41,851 nucleotides of DNA from CAVQJU01 sp963729215. GTDB taxonomy: Bacteria > Acidobacteriota > Vicinamibacteria > Vicinamibacterales > CAVVIG01. The notes under the pieces are model-generated. The model was not told the origin of the DNA. It was given only the letters and a program-made list of their open reading frames with translations, and did not search any database. Position 1 is the first letter of the stretch, and each line of letters begins with the position of its first letter. Position numbers and translations under genes: made by a program. The stretch is from assembly GCA_963729215.1 (NCBI GenBank), contig CAVSND010000029.1:1-41851 (forward strand), given 5' to 3'. Shown piece after piece: positions 31,205 to 40,778 of the stretch.

Positions 31205-32635
31205 ATGACCACAGGCTGGCGCGCGGTATTCGGGATCGCCGGGTTGCTGCTCGTCTCGGTCGGGGCGATCACGATCGCGCAGTCGCCGCCAGCCGGAGCG
31301 GCGGGAGCGTCACCCGTGACGTTTCACAAAGACGTCCTGCCGATTCTGCAGAAGAATTGTCAGAACTGCCATCGCCCGGGACAGATCGCACCCATGTCGC
31401 TGCTCAGCTATGCGGAGGCGCGGCCGTGGGCACGCTCGATCAAAGCCAAGGTCGCGGCGAGAGAGATGCCGCCGTGGCACGCGGACCCGCAGTACGGCGT
31501 CGAATACACGACCGACCGTTCGCTGAAGGCCGGCGAGATCGACACTCTCCTCAAATGGGTGGACGGCGGCGCCATCGAAGGCGATCCAAAAGAGGCCCCG
31601 CCGCCGGTGCGGTGGCCGGAGGATGGATGGGTGATCAAGCCGGACATGGTCGTTCGCGGACCGGCGTTCGAGGTGCCCGCGCAAACAGCGTCGAATGTGA
31701 TTGAGTGGACCACGATCATCGTGCCGAGCGGGTTTACGAGAGACACGTGGATCACATCGGTCGAGATCAAGCCGAGCAATTTGTCGGTGACCCATCACAT
31801 GTGCATCGGCTTCGTCCCGCATCGTGCGGATGTCCAGTACTACACGCCGGTGTGGGCGGACAAGCCGCGAGACGACGAGGGTGTCGAGCAACGCGAAAAT
31901 CAGCAGGCGGCTCCTGCGGGTCGCAACGAGAATCGAGCCGAGGGCCCGAACGTCGGCGGGCCGGCGCAGCTGGCGGGCGTGGCCGGCGGGGGATTCCTGT
32001 GTTACCTGCCCGGCAACCAGGTGTTCGACTATCGGCCGTTCAAGGCCGGCGCGCTGATTCCCGCCGGCTACGATATTGCGTTCGCACAGCACTACACGCC
32101 GAGCGGGAAGAACGCGGTCGATTTCCCCGAGATCGGTTTTACCATCTCGGACGCGCCGCCGCAGAAGCGCTGGGTTTCGGGAAGCGCCGGAATGGCCGGA
32201 CGGAATTTCGCGATCCCACCGAACGATCCGAACTATGCCAGTCCGCCGGGGGAACTCGAGTTCGGCACCGATGCCGAGATCGTGATGTTGATGCCCCACA
32301 TGCACGTGCGCGGCAAGGATATGACCTATACCGTCATGTATCCTGACGGCCGCGAGCAGGTCGCGTTGAGCGTCCCGAAGTTCGACTTCAACTGGCAGCA
32401 GCAGTACATGTTGAAGAACCTGATTCACGTGACGCCCGGCACGAAGCTCCACGTGCAGGCTCACTACAACAACTCGCCCTCCAACAAGTTCAATCCCAAC
32501 CCCAACCGATGGGTCTACCAGGGCAACATGACGTGGGAAGAGATGATGACGCCCTTCATGGCCGTGCTGGTCGATGTGAAAGTCGATCCGAACAAGATTT
32601 TCCGCCGGGGATTCGTGGCGAATGACGGGGCATGA
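31205..32635 (+). CDS. c-type cytochrome fused to PHM-like copper monooxygenase domain
   Basis: 476 residues and intact. Signal peptide or anchor at 1-30. The cytochrome c module has the heme motif CQNCH at 52-56, Met63 or Met88 as possible axial ligand, and MPPWHADP at 88-95. The second module resembles Cu type II ascorbate-dependent monooxygenases (PHM/DBM): HHM at 197-199, AQHYTPSG at 295-302, the HMH pair at 365-367 (MPHMHVRGKDM) and QAHYNNS at 419-425. These could form two copper sites, but the typical CuM methionine is not certain. Such fusions are common in Acidobacteriota and Planctomycetes; substrates are unknown. A GTGGAGGTC site precedes the ATG. Its end overlaps the next gene by 14 bases, showing coupling. 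It is exported and probably acts in the periplasm. Confidence 0.85.
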   Translation: MTTGWRAVFGIAGLLLVSVGAITIAQSPPAGAAGASPVTFHKDVLPILQKNCQNCHRPGQIAPMSLLSYAEARPWARSIKAKVAAREMPPWHADPQYGVEYTTDRSLKAGEIDTLLKWVDGGAIEGDPKEAPPPVRWPEDGWVIKPDMVVRGPAFEVPAQTASNVIEWTTIIVPSGFTRDTWITSVEIKPSNLSVTHHMCIGFVPHRADVQYYTPVWADKPRDDEGVEQRENQQAAPAGRNENRAEGPNVGGPAQLAGVAGGGFLCYLPGNQVFDYRPFKAGALIPAGYDIAFAQHYTPSGKNAVDFPEIGFTISDAPPQKRWVSGSAGMAGRNFAIPPNDPNYASPPGELEFGTDAEIVMLMPHMHVRGKDMTYTVMYPDGREQVALSVPKFDFNWQQQYMLKNLIHVTPGTKLHVQAHYNNSPSNKFNPNPNRWVYQGNMTWEEMMTPFMAVLVDVKVDPNKIFRRGFVANDGA

Positions 32636-33160
32636 CGTGCGACTGACGCACGTGGTCGTGCGGGCGATGTGCGTGGCTGGACTGCTGGGTGCCGCGATCG
32701 GCGCCTCTGGTCAGGAGAACGCCACCCAGCCGAAGGCCGGTGTGCCGATCGAGAAGCCGAAGATCGTTCCGCCGCAGGACATCACCGCCACCGGCTGCCT
32801 CGCCAGGGACGCCGATCGATTCCTCCTCAAGGACGCGGCGGTCGAGATCAAACCCTGGGTCGCGCCAACCGTGCACGGCGCCGGCCCCGGCTCTCCGAAA
32901 CCGTCGGCGAGCCGGAGAACGGTGTTCGCGCTCCGGAACCCGCAAGGCCTCGAGCAGCACGTCGGTCACCGTATCGAGGTCAGAGAGTGGTGGCGCCGGC
33001 GACCGCGAATCTGCCGCCGACGCCCGATACCATAGCCGCCGGCGGATTCACCGGCGTACCGAGCCCACCTCACCTGGCCCGGCGGCCGTACCGCGCCTCG
33101 CGCCCCCGACGCTGGACAACGAAGATCTGCGGATGATTGCCGCGAGCTGTTCTCAGCGCG
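32622..33160 (+). CDS. small secreted protein coupled to the cytochrome gene, frameshifted
   Basis: Starts at an ATG 14 bases inside the cytochrome gene. The signal peptide is TGHDVRLTHVVVRAMCVAGL with LLGAAIGASGQ. The mature part includes ITATGCLARDADRFLLKDAA and GLEQHVGHRIEV, a beta-barrel-like pattern seen in small secreted proteins of this phylum. Indels near 32,985 and 33,075 move the frame through TANLPPTPDTIAAGGFTG to LAPPTLDNEDLRMIAASC, which looks like the natural C-terminus with a terminal Cys. The end coordinate is therefore approximate. The conserved N-terminal Cys in TGCLARD and the final Cys could form a disulfide. Function unknown. Confidence 0.55.
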
Positions 33161-33436
33161 AGAAATCGACGAGAGCAGGAAACCAGGCCAGGGGCGTGAC
33201 CTGCAGGGGGTCAGCCGCACCCACGCGTCCGGCACACCACCGGTCCGGCGGGCGGGATTTTCAACGGAGGCTGGGGGTTTTCCCACCCAGGACGAGATCC
33301 TGCGCCTCAGCGCGCCATATCTGCGACCAGATCACGATGGCACTCCGATTGCGTCGGGCACTTTGGAAGATGTTGATTGGCGAATCGGGTATTACTGGAG
33401 TGCCGGTGGAGCGATGCATCGCTGAAGGAGCTCATC
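33161..33436. other. intergenic region
   Basis: About 275 bases before the stress protein gene. No convincing gene, hairpin terminator or repeat was found. The GAAGGAG at 33424-33430 is the ribosome binding site of the following gene. Confidence 0.4.
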
Positions 33437-33933
33437 ATGATCGCCCTGAAGAACATCCTCGTTGCGACTGATCTCAGCAAATGCTCGGTTGCGCCATCCA
33501 AGCGGGATCCGCACTCGCCGCGGCATTCGATGCCTCGCTGCACCTGCTGCACGTCGCCACCGCGCCGTTTCACGAGCCGTGCAGGCTATACGCCGGGCGC
33601 CGAGTTCGTCAGGTTCGTCAGACGCCTGGACGCTGAAGGACGCGAGCAACTGGAGACGGCCGCGCGGTCGACTGGCCTCCGGGCAGAACAACTCGTCCTG
33701 GCCACTGCCTGGGCGATCCCGCCGACGAGATACTCAAATACGCCCAGGAGCATGCCGTGGATCTGGTCGTGTGCGGCACGCACGGACGGCGAGGCGTCGA
33801 CCACTTGATCATGGGCAGCATCGCCGAGCGTGTCCTGCGGCTGGCACCGTGTCCCGTGCTCACCGTTCATGGCGCGCCGGCCGTGCCCCGACAGGCGCTG
33901 ACGCGACCAGTCGAATGTGTCGGCGTCAGATGA
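33437..33933 (+). CDS. universal stress protein (UspA family), frameshifted
   Basis: About 165 codons. AAGGAG lies directly before the ATG. The N-terminal strand MIALKNILVATDLSKCSVA is the USP opening, followed after an indel by AIQAGSALAAAFDASLHLLH and VATAPFHEPC. The C-terminal half, in another frame, has DEILKYAQEHAVDLVVCGTH and GRRGVDHLIMGSIAERVLRL, then CPVLTVHG. The G-2x-G-9x-G-S pattern (GTHGRRGVDHLIMGSIA) is the ATP-binding signature of UspA-type proteins. At least two indels, near 33,490 and 33,600-33,700. It is cytoplasmic; homologues respond to starvation, hypoxia and other stress. A membrane-anchored GyrI-like gene follows after 49 bases. Confidence 0.8.
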
Positions 33934-33982
33934 ACCGTTGGCAGAAGCCACATGGACCGCCCGGCGAATCGGGCGCACCGTG

Positions 33983-34611
33983 ATGAGAACGACGTTTCTC
34001 CTGGCTGGTAGCGCTCTCATCCTCGCTCTCATCGTGGCCGCATGGTCGCTGACTCGCGGCCCCGACGCATCGCGATTCGCCGATCTTCGCCAGCCGCGCT
34101 TCACACGAATGAACGATCAACGGATGCTCGTCGTCGAGGCTGCCGGGGGATCCGAACGTTGTCGGGAGCGAGCGCCTTCAAACTGTTGTTCAGCACGTAT
34201 TCCACGCTTGACGGCGTGTCGAGGATCGGCGGGCCGGCCGGCGCCGCGCGCCCGCTGGGCGAACCCTCAGGGCACCCCGAAAGACAAATGGCTCGGGAGG
34301 TTATACTGTTTCCGGTGCCTCAATCAGTGACGCCGCATGCGGCCAGGGGGCAACCGAAGGCCTGCGGACAGGGGTCGAGGACGTGGGCTTACGGTGATGT
34401 GGCGGAAATCCTGCACGAAGGCTCCTATGGTGCCGAGCAGCCCGACATCGAGCGCCTGCTCCGTTTCATCGAATCATCAGGTTATCGAGTGATCGGAGAT
34501 CACCAGAGGAGATCTCGTCAAGGGACCGGGAATATTCTTCGCCGGCGATCCCGACAAATACCTGACGATCATTCGACTGCGCGTGAGAAAGGTTCATGAT
34601 GAGAACGATTG
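33983..34611 (+). CDS. membrane-anchored GyrI-like effector-binding protein, frameshifted
   Basis: About 208 codons. An N-terminal anchor (MRTTFLLAGSALILALIVAA) is followed by SRFADLRQPRFTRMNDQRML, VVEAAGDPNVVGSERAFKLL and FSTYSTLDGVSR. Later come TWAYGDVAEILHEGSYGAEQ, PDIERLLRFIESSGYRVIGD, and LTIIRLRVRKVHDEND before the TGA at 34609. The pattern (MLVVEAAG at the first strand, EILHEGSYGAEQPDIERL at the second helix) fits the GyrI-like small-molecule-binding domain, here attached to the membrane. Frameshifts occur near 34,145, 34,310 and 34,500. The ligand is unknown. The next gene starts 16 bases before its stop. Confidence 0.7.
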
Positions 34612-34819
34612 AGGACGTGCTGATCCGCCTGCGCGCCGAGTTCGTGGAAATGCCTGGTTTACGCCTGACAGCCGACCAGGTACAACGTCTTTGCGGTATC
34701 GAGCCGACGCTGTGCCGACAGGGGCTCGATGCCCTTGTGAGACGAGGTTTCTGTGCGTCAAGGCCGATGGAACCTACGGTCGGCTCGCGGAGGCGGACCT
34801 GAACTCCCAGGCGCAGTGA
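34596..34819 (+). CDS. small winged-helix-like protein, frameshifted
   Basis: About 74 codons, starting ATGATG inside the end of the GyrI-like gene with a GAAAGG element upstream. The sequence MRTIEDVLIRLRAEFVEMPG, LRLTADQVQRLCGIEPTLCR and GLDALVRRGFLCVKADGTYG follows the pattern of a small winged helix (helix, helix-turn-helix with RLCGIE, recognition helix, then a wing). One indel near 34,752 explains the C-terminal split. It could be a DNA-binding partner of the GyrI-like or stress protein; that is inference. Confidence 0.55.
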
Positions 34820-34898
34820 AGGCAAACCTCAGACCCGCAGAGACGTCTGGCATCATAGCGCCGCCGGACCCGGGACGCCCGCCGACGCCGCCGCACGG

Positions 34899-35112
34899 TC
34901 AATGCACGACGCGGTCGGCGTCCCCTGGAACGGCCGCGACCCGCTGCGGTTCCCAGTGGGGGCAGCTCGCACATCAATCGGTCGTATTCATCACCCGCAA
35001 CGCGGGCTCACGCACACACGACCACGGAGCATTCTCGGCCTCGAACCAGAACGGCGCACGGAGGAACAATGTGGGCCCGCCCATAGACACGTTGCGGCGT
35101 TTCGGCTGGCAT
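34899..35112 (-). CDS. small Cys-motif protein with an in-frame TGA, frameshifted
   Basis: About 70 codons. The ATG at 35112 has a strong AAGGAGG site nine bases upstream. After an indel near 35,080 the protein reads GPTLFLRAPFWFEAENAPWS, CVREPALRVMNTTD, then an in-frame TGA at 34974-34976, then CASCPHWEPQRVAAV. Related small proteins that I know have an APWSCVRD segment and a following C-x-x-C-x-x-W segment, so the TGA seems to interrupt a real gene and not to end it. The three Cys could bind zinc. The stop may be a sequencing error or a true nonsense mutation. Confidence 0.5.
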
Positions 35113-35439
35113 TCAGCGTTACCTCCTTCACGTAGGTCATCGGGCGGCGAACAGGACGACGAGCACCGCAGTCAAGTGTGTGCGGTTCATGGCGCGTGAC
35201 CTCGATCGAAAACGAGGCAAGCTCAATGCCACGGGCGGCGCCGCTGAATACGGACGGTACCCGCTTCGCACGTTGTGACATTCTTCGTGGCTTGGGGAAA
35301 TATCCGCGATCGAACCGGGGAGCAGCCGCTGCGGCGCCTCGAATATCCCCGTCGAATGCAGGGCCCCTGTGTCGAAAGTCCGGCGCGGCGGTGAGCAAGG
35401 CAATTGCAGGAGAGCGGAACAGGACACAAGGAGGTCGTC
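35113..35439. other. intergenic region
   Basis: About 325 bases. A 17-codon minus-strand ORF at 35137-35190 (NRTHLTAVLVVLFAAR, with GAGGTC upstream) is hydrophobic and could be a leader peptide for the Cys-motif gene, but support is weak. The AAGGAGG at 35428-35434 belongs to the next plus-strand gene. Nothing else recognised. Confidence 0.35.
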
Positions 35440-35734
35440 ATGGCCACTGCAGCCTTCGACCGGTACACACGTGAAAACCCGGAGAACGTGACGAAAGACA
35501 CGATGCGGAACGTGGCGCATCTGGCGCACGAAGCACGCGCGATCAAGACACGGGTAGTCGACGCCGTCGAAGATCGAGTGGCCGGCGCGGCGACCCGCAT
35601 ACGGAACAAGCACCTTTTTCAAGTTCGTCTGGGCCGCGTTCGCCGTCGGCGTTCCCGTTGGCCTGGCCCTCGCGCGGATGCTCAACGCATTCCCGAGGCG
35701 GATCGCCAGGGCAAGACCTGACGGCGAGGGGTGA
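35440..35734 (+). CDS. small membrane-anchored protein, DUF883/ElaB-like in shape, frameshifted
   Basis: About 98 codons. AAGGAGG precedes the ATG at the ideal distance. MATAAFDRYTRENPENVTKD is followed by an amphipathic helix (RNVAHLAHEARAIKTRVVDA) and, after an extra T in a T-run near 35,615, a hydrophobic segment (FVWAAFAVGVPVGLALARML) with a short basic tail. A cytoplasmic helix plus C-terminal anchor is the layout of ElaB/YqjD-type and DUF883 proteins, some of which bind ribosomes or respond to stress, but sequence identity to them was not tested. Confidence 0.55.
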
Positions 35735-35812
35735 ATTTACATCCCATTAACCTCTCCGTCACATCTCATAAGACCGCGTCGGTATGCTTCCCGAGATTTG
35801 TCAGGAGGCATA

Positions 35813-38800
35813 ATGACGTTGTTTCGATCGATTGCGACGGTCGCGGTTGTCGCGATGTCCGTTATCGCATACGCCCAAACGGACCAGGGCCGGTTTACCG
35901 GAACCGTTCGCGACCAGTCGAACGCCTTCGTCGGCGGCGCGACGGTCAAGGTCAAGAACGAGCGGACCGGCGAAGAACGGGGTGGGGTTCTCAGCAACGC
36001 GCAGGGCTACTTCATGGTGCCTTCGCTGAAGACCTTCCACGTACACGATTCGCGACTGAGAAGGCCGGCTTCGCCCCCGTGGAATACACGGACATGCCGC
36101 TCAACCTCGGCCAGGAGCTGGCGCTCGATTTCGAATTCAAGCCAGCGGGCGTTCGCAGGAAGACGTGTCGGTCGTGGCGCCGCGCCGGTGCTCGACATCG
36201 CGTCGGCGCGCATGGGCGTCAACGTCGGCGAGCGCGACGTCAAGAATCTGCCCGTCAACGGCCGGCAGATGTCGCAGCTATGCTGCAGGCGCCGGGATCC
36301 AAGAACTCAGGCACGGGCACGTGGCAGGACGTCCGGTTCTCGGGCCGCGCGGTCGAACAGAACGCCATCCGCTACGACGGCATCGAGGGCTCGGCGATCA
36401 TCGACGCGGCGCCCGGCAACCTGAACGGCGAGATCGCCGACGCCGTTCAAGCTGCAGGCGAGCCTCGAGAACGTGCAGGAGTTCCGGGTCGAGTCGAACA
36501 GCTATCCGGCGGAGTTCGGCACGGGCACCGGCGGGCAGGTGAAGGTCGTCACCAAGTCGGGCGCGAAACCGTTCCACGGCTCGCTCTTCGAGTACCTCCG
36601 CAACGACGCGCTCGACGCGCCGCAACTACTTCGACACGTCGCGGCGGATGACGGAAGCGTCATCGACGAGCTCGAAATTGAACCAGCATCAGTTCGGCGG
36701 ATCGATCGGCGGACCGATCGCGCAAGAACCGGGCGTTCTTCTTCGGCAGCTTCGAAGGGTACAAGCTGAAGGCGGGCATCAACTTCGTCGAAGCCGTGCC
36801 GAGCGCGGCGGCATGGGCCCGCGCGGTCCCGAGTATCGCGGCGCTGCGGCAGGGCTTCTCGGCCCCGGGCGCGGTCGTGCTGCCGGGCGCGTCGACCAAT
36901 CCCGGACTTCGACATCTACCAGCTGCAGGACGTGCAGGACGTCAAGGAGAACGCCTTCAGCGCCCGGGTCGACTTCCGGCTGCGCGGCAGCTGGAACGCC
37001 TACGTGCGCGTGTTCCACGACGAGGGCACCAGCGATGCAGCCCGAAGCGCGTCGCGGGCGCATCGTCCGCATCACCGACAACCCGACGAACGCCGTCTTC
37101 AACCTCCAGGGAATGCTGGCGGCGCCGCCGACCAACGAGCTGAAGGTCGGCTACAACTCGGCGCCCACGAACATCGTCGGCCGGCGCACCGGTGGTCAAC
37201 GGCATCGACTTCGGCGTCGATCGCTGAACCTGAGCGGGTCGGTCGCCAACACCGGCATCGCCGGCCAGGGCTCGAGCTCCGGCATCGCGGTGCCGGGCGG
37301 CCTGGTCCGCGCCAACAGCGCCACCAACGGCCACGCCCAGCCTGTACGATCCCTACACACTGTCGTTCATCGACTCGTTGAGCCGCGTGCAGGGGAACCA
37401 CTACCTGAAGGCCGGCGGCGAAGTGCGCTCGATCCGGATGGCGACCGACCGCATCGGCGGCACCACCTACACCTTCGCGAACGTGACGGCTTTCCTCGCC
37501 AACCAGGCGTCGACCGTGCAGTACCTCGGCGATGTGAGCGCGCCCGAGCGTGTTCAACAACGGCGCCACTGGCCCGCGCCACATCCGAGCAGGAGTACTT
37601 CATCGGCTATGCGCAGGACGAATGGCGCCTGGCCCCGAAGTGCGACGTTGAACTACGGCCTCCGCTACGACTACTACACGCCGCTGCGCGAGGCGAACGA
37701 CCTGCATCGTGAAGTTCAACATCGACACCGGCGTGATCGACCCGCAATACGACGCCGCTGTTCAAGTCGAAAAAGAACAACTTCCAGCCGCGCGTCGCGT
37801 TCACGTATGCGCCGAGGACGGACGGTGTTGCGCGCGGGCTTCGGCATGTTCGTCGGCCCGGGGCAGACCGAGGACCAGATCCAGCCGATTGAGAGTCCGA
37901 TCGCGTCAGCTCGACGATCAGCAACGGCCGTTCCCGGCGTATCCCGCTCGATCCGGCGTCGCGATCGCGAACTTCGTCAACAACCCGTCGAACCGGTCGT
38001 ACCAGCCGCGCGCCTACGCGAACGAGTACACCGTCCCGGAGCGGATCTAGCAGTACACCGGCGTCGGTGCAGCAGGACCTCGGCAAGCGCTTCGTCTTAC
38101 GGCGCCTACGTCGGCAGCCAGGGCCGCAACCTGTTCCTGCGGAGCGTCGCGAACCAGATCACGCAGGTGATCACGAACCCCAATCCCGCCAACGCCGCGC
38201 TGGTCGTCCGCGAAGTTCTCGATCTCCAGCCGCGACGCGAACGGGAACATCACCAGCGTTCAGAACCCGTTCGCGGAGGTCGACTACAAGACCAGCGGCG
38301 GGCACGACAGCTACAACGCGATGAAGCTCGGCTGTCGCGCCGCGCGGCGAGCGATCAGCCTGAACGTGCAGTACACGCTCGGCCAGAGCAAGGGCAACAC
38401 GGCCGGGTCGAACGAGGCGCTGACGTCAGGCAACCTCGCGCGCAGACTCTCGGACTTCGACTACGACGACGGATACAACAACTTCGACGTCCGCCACACA
38501 TTCAACCTGAGCCTGCTGTATCCGATTCCGTACGGCCGGGGCCGGGCCTTCGGCGCAACGATCGCCGTCGCGCAGGCGCTGCTCGGCGGCTGGGACATCG
38601 GCGGCATCGTCAACGGCCGCAGCGGCACGCCGGTCAACGTCATCATCGTCCGGCCGGACGTCGTCTATCGCGACGCCGCCGGCAACGTCTTCACGAACCC
38701 CGCGGCGGACCGCGTTGCCATCATCAACACGCCGGGCGGCGGCAACTCGCGGAACGTGCGGCGACCCAATCTGGTGCCGGGCGTCAGCCCGTTCCTGAAC

Positions 38801-39185
38801 CAGGACGGCGTGCTGTTCCTCAACCCGGCCGCGTTCTCGACGCCGGCGCCCGGGACCTACGGCGACCTGGAGCGCAAGTCGATCCACGGACCGATTTCAA
38901 GCAGGTGGATTTCTTCTTCGCGAAGCATTTCGCACGGCGCCGACCGACATGGAATTCCGCGGCGAGATCTTCAACCTGTCGACACGGTGAACTTCGCGAA
39001 TCCGGTCGGCACGCTGCCGCTCGCGCTGCCGCGGCGCGCACGACCGAGGCGAACCGCGTGCAGCCGGGCAGCCATATCCTGCGCCGCCGCGGCGGCACGT
39101 TCGGGCGCTGACGGGCACCGTGGGACGAACGGTCGGGCTCGGCACGGCCGCCAGATCCAGTTCGCGCTGCGTGTTCAACTTCTGA
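35813..39185 (+). CDS. TonB-dependent receptor with carboxypeptidase-regulatory-like domain, heavily frameshifted
   Basis: About 1,120 codons. TCAGGAGGCATA leads the ATG. The signal peptide is MTLFRSIATVAVVAMSVIAY. The regulatory-like domain contains GRFTGTVRDQSNAFVGGATV, and the plug contains KNLPVNGRQMSQL and ENVQEFRVESNSYPAEFGTG, then GGQVKVVTKSGAKPFHGSLF. The barrel contains RNYFDTSRR, FGGSIGGPIAKNRAFFFGSF, NHYLKAGGEVRSI, YAQDEWRL, FGMFVGPGQTEDQ, SSYGAYVGSQGRNLF and LLYPIPYGRGRAFG. The family imports large substrates using TonB energy and is abundant in Acidobacteriota. More than fifteen single-base indels occur, most of them insertions, at intervals of roughly 20-200 bases. Ends in the LRVNF-type final strand before a TGA. 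The gene is likely intact in the cell. Confidence 0.82.
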
Positions 39186-39194
39186 CACAGGCTG

Positions 39195-39230
39195 GCAAGG
39201 CAGGGCCAAACGGCCCTGCCTTGCTTTCTT
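39195..39230. terminator. strong rho-independent terminator
   Basis: A perfect 12-bp stem, CAAGGCAGGGCC (39196-39207) with GGCCCTGCCTTG (39212-39223), extended by one pair at the base, around an AAAC loop, followed by TTTCTT. It lies 10 bases after the TonB receptor stop and 20 bases before the end of the convergent amidase gene, so it may serve both directions. Confidence 0.9.
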
Positions 39231-39249
39231 ACGCGATCGTCGGACGCGC

Positions 39250-40726
39250 TTAGCGAAGCCGGTCGCCTGCTCGAACGCGTGCGCCAGCTGCAGGACGCTG
39301 AAGTCCTCTTTGCGCGGCCGACGATCTGGATGCCGACTGGAAGTCCTTCCGGGGTGAAGCCTGGCGGGCACCGACGCCGCCGGATTTCCGGTCGCCGAGA
39401 TATACCAGCAGGACTTCATCCAGTCGACGTAGTTCTCGAACTCGACGCCGGCGATTTCAGTCGGGTAGGGCGCGTCGATGTCAAACGGGTGGCATTGCGT
39501 GGTCGGCAGCACGAAGTATTCGTAGCTTTCGAGGAATGCCTGGAAGCGTCGCCAGAATTGCGCCATGGGCCGCTTCCGGCGCGGGCCACATCTGTGGCGG
39601 TGAGCCGTAGTCCTTCTTGGATTTCTGCCGTCAGCGTGTCCTTGAATCCGTCCGGGGTGCTCGCGGAAACGCTCGCCGTACGAAGTCGCCGATTCCATGC
39701 GCGCAGTATCCGAAAGGCGGACTCGGCTGCCGCGAAGTCGGGCTCCGCCTGATCGACGATGCAGCCGAGCGACTCAAAGGTCTTGCGATGCGCGTCCACC
39801 ACGGTGCGCGCGCGCGAGTCGAACGGCACCCCGCCAAGATCTTGAACCCGGCCACACGCACGCCTTCGAAGCGGCGGTCGAGCGGCCTGGCCAGGCGTTC
39901 TCCAGGCTCGTTGATTGAAAGGGGCGCGCGCGAATCGGGGCCCGCAATCGTGCTCAGCGCGAAGGCAAGGTCCGCTACGGAGCGGCCCAGACATCCCGAG
40001 GTCGTCAGCGTCCACCACGCGAACGGGCGCTTTCGGGTTGGGCGCGCGGCCTGGAGGAAGGCCGAAACCCCGCGACATTACAGAAAGCGGCGGGATTGCG
40101 AAACGAACCGCCGGTGTCGGAGCCGCTGGGCGACCGGCACAAGTCCACAGGCCAGCGCGACGGCCGCGCCACCCGACGATCCGCCGCAGGTCTTCGTCAG
40201 GTCATAGGGATTGTGCGTCGCGCCGAAAACGGCGTTGAACGTCTGCGAACCCGCACCGAACTCCGGCGTGTTGGTCTTGCCGATGGTGATCGCGCCTGCC
40301 CGCCGCATCCGTTCGACGACGATGTCGTCCTCGGTCGGGACGTAGTCCTTGTAAAGGGGTGAACCAAAGGTCGTGCGGATGCCACGGGTTTCGAGCAGGT
40401 CCTTGTGGGCCACAGGCAGACCGTGCAGTGGCCCCAGCTCTCTCTCTGCGCCTGCATCTCGTCGGCCTTCGCGGCCGAGTCAGCGGCCATTTCCGCCGCC
40501 AGCGTCACGATCGCATTGACCTTCGAGTTCACCCGTTCGATCTGCGTCAGGTGCGCCGCAAGCGCTTCTCGTGTCGAGCTTCTCGCGCACGGATCAGTTA
40601 GTGCCATATCCATGGCGCTCATGAAGCAGACTGAAGATTCGAGCGGCCGCGGCGTCTTGCGTGCTCGGACAGGAACGGTAACCCCGCGAGGCTCACGAGC
40701 ATGTCGCGGCGGGTGGGATGGCTCAT
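39250..40726 (-). CDS. Tat-exported amidase (amidase signature family), frameshifted
   Basis: About 490 codons. The start ATG at 40726 begins MSHPTRRDMLVSLAGLPFL, a twin-arginine signal, so the protein folds before export. ALAAHLTQIERVNSKVNAIV is the family lead. The catalytic Ser-Ser-Lys triad is seen as Lys in MAHKDLLETRGIRTTFGSPL, the nucleophile region CGGSSGGAAVALACGLVPVA and the second Ser in GSDTGGSFRNPAAF. Further family sequence is GCLGRSVADLAFALSTIAGP and, near the C-terminus, EDFSVLQLAHAFEQATGF. Indels near 40,610, 40,425, 40,130, 40,040 and 39,985 and more toward the C-terminus. Substrate unknown; members hydrolyse amides or transamidate. The 3' end is approximate (TAA at 39250-39252 after a frameshift). 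Confidence 0.8.
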
Positions 40727-40778
40727 GGGCAGAGAGTTCTACATCTGCGGAATGAAGCGGCAACGCCGGTTAGTCCGG

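Noticed and set aside
34974..34976. Selenocysteine codon
   Set aside because: No SECIS-like hairpin was evident, and the region has frequent sequence errors; kept only as a low-probability alternative.
35813..39185. A cluster of many small overlapping genes in place of one receptor
   Set aside because: The frames join into one continuous TonB-receptor sequence; taking each open frame as a gene would give products without starts or families.
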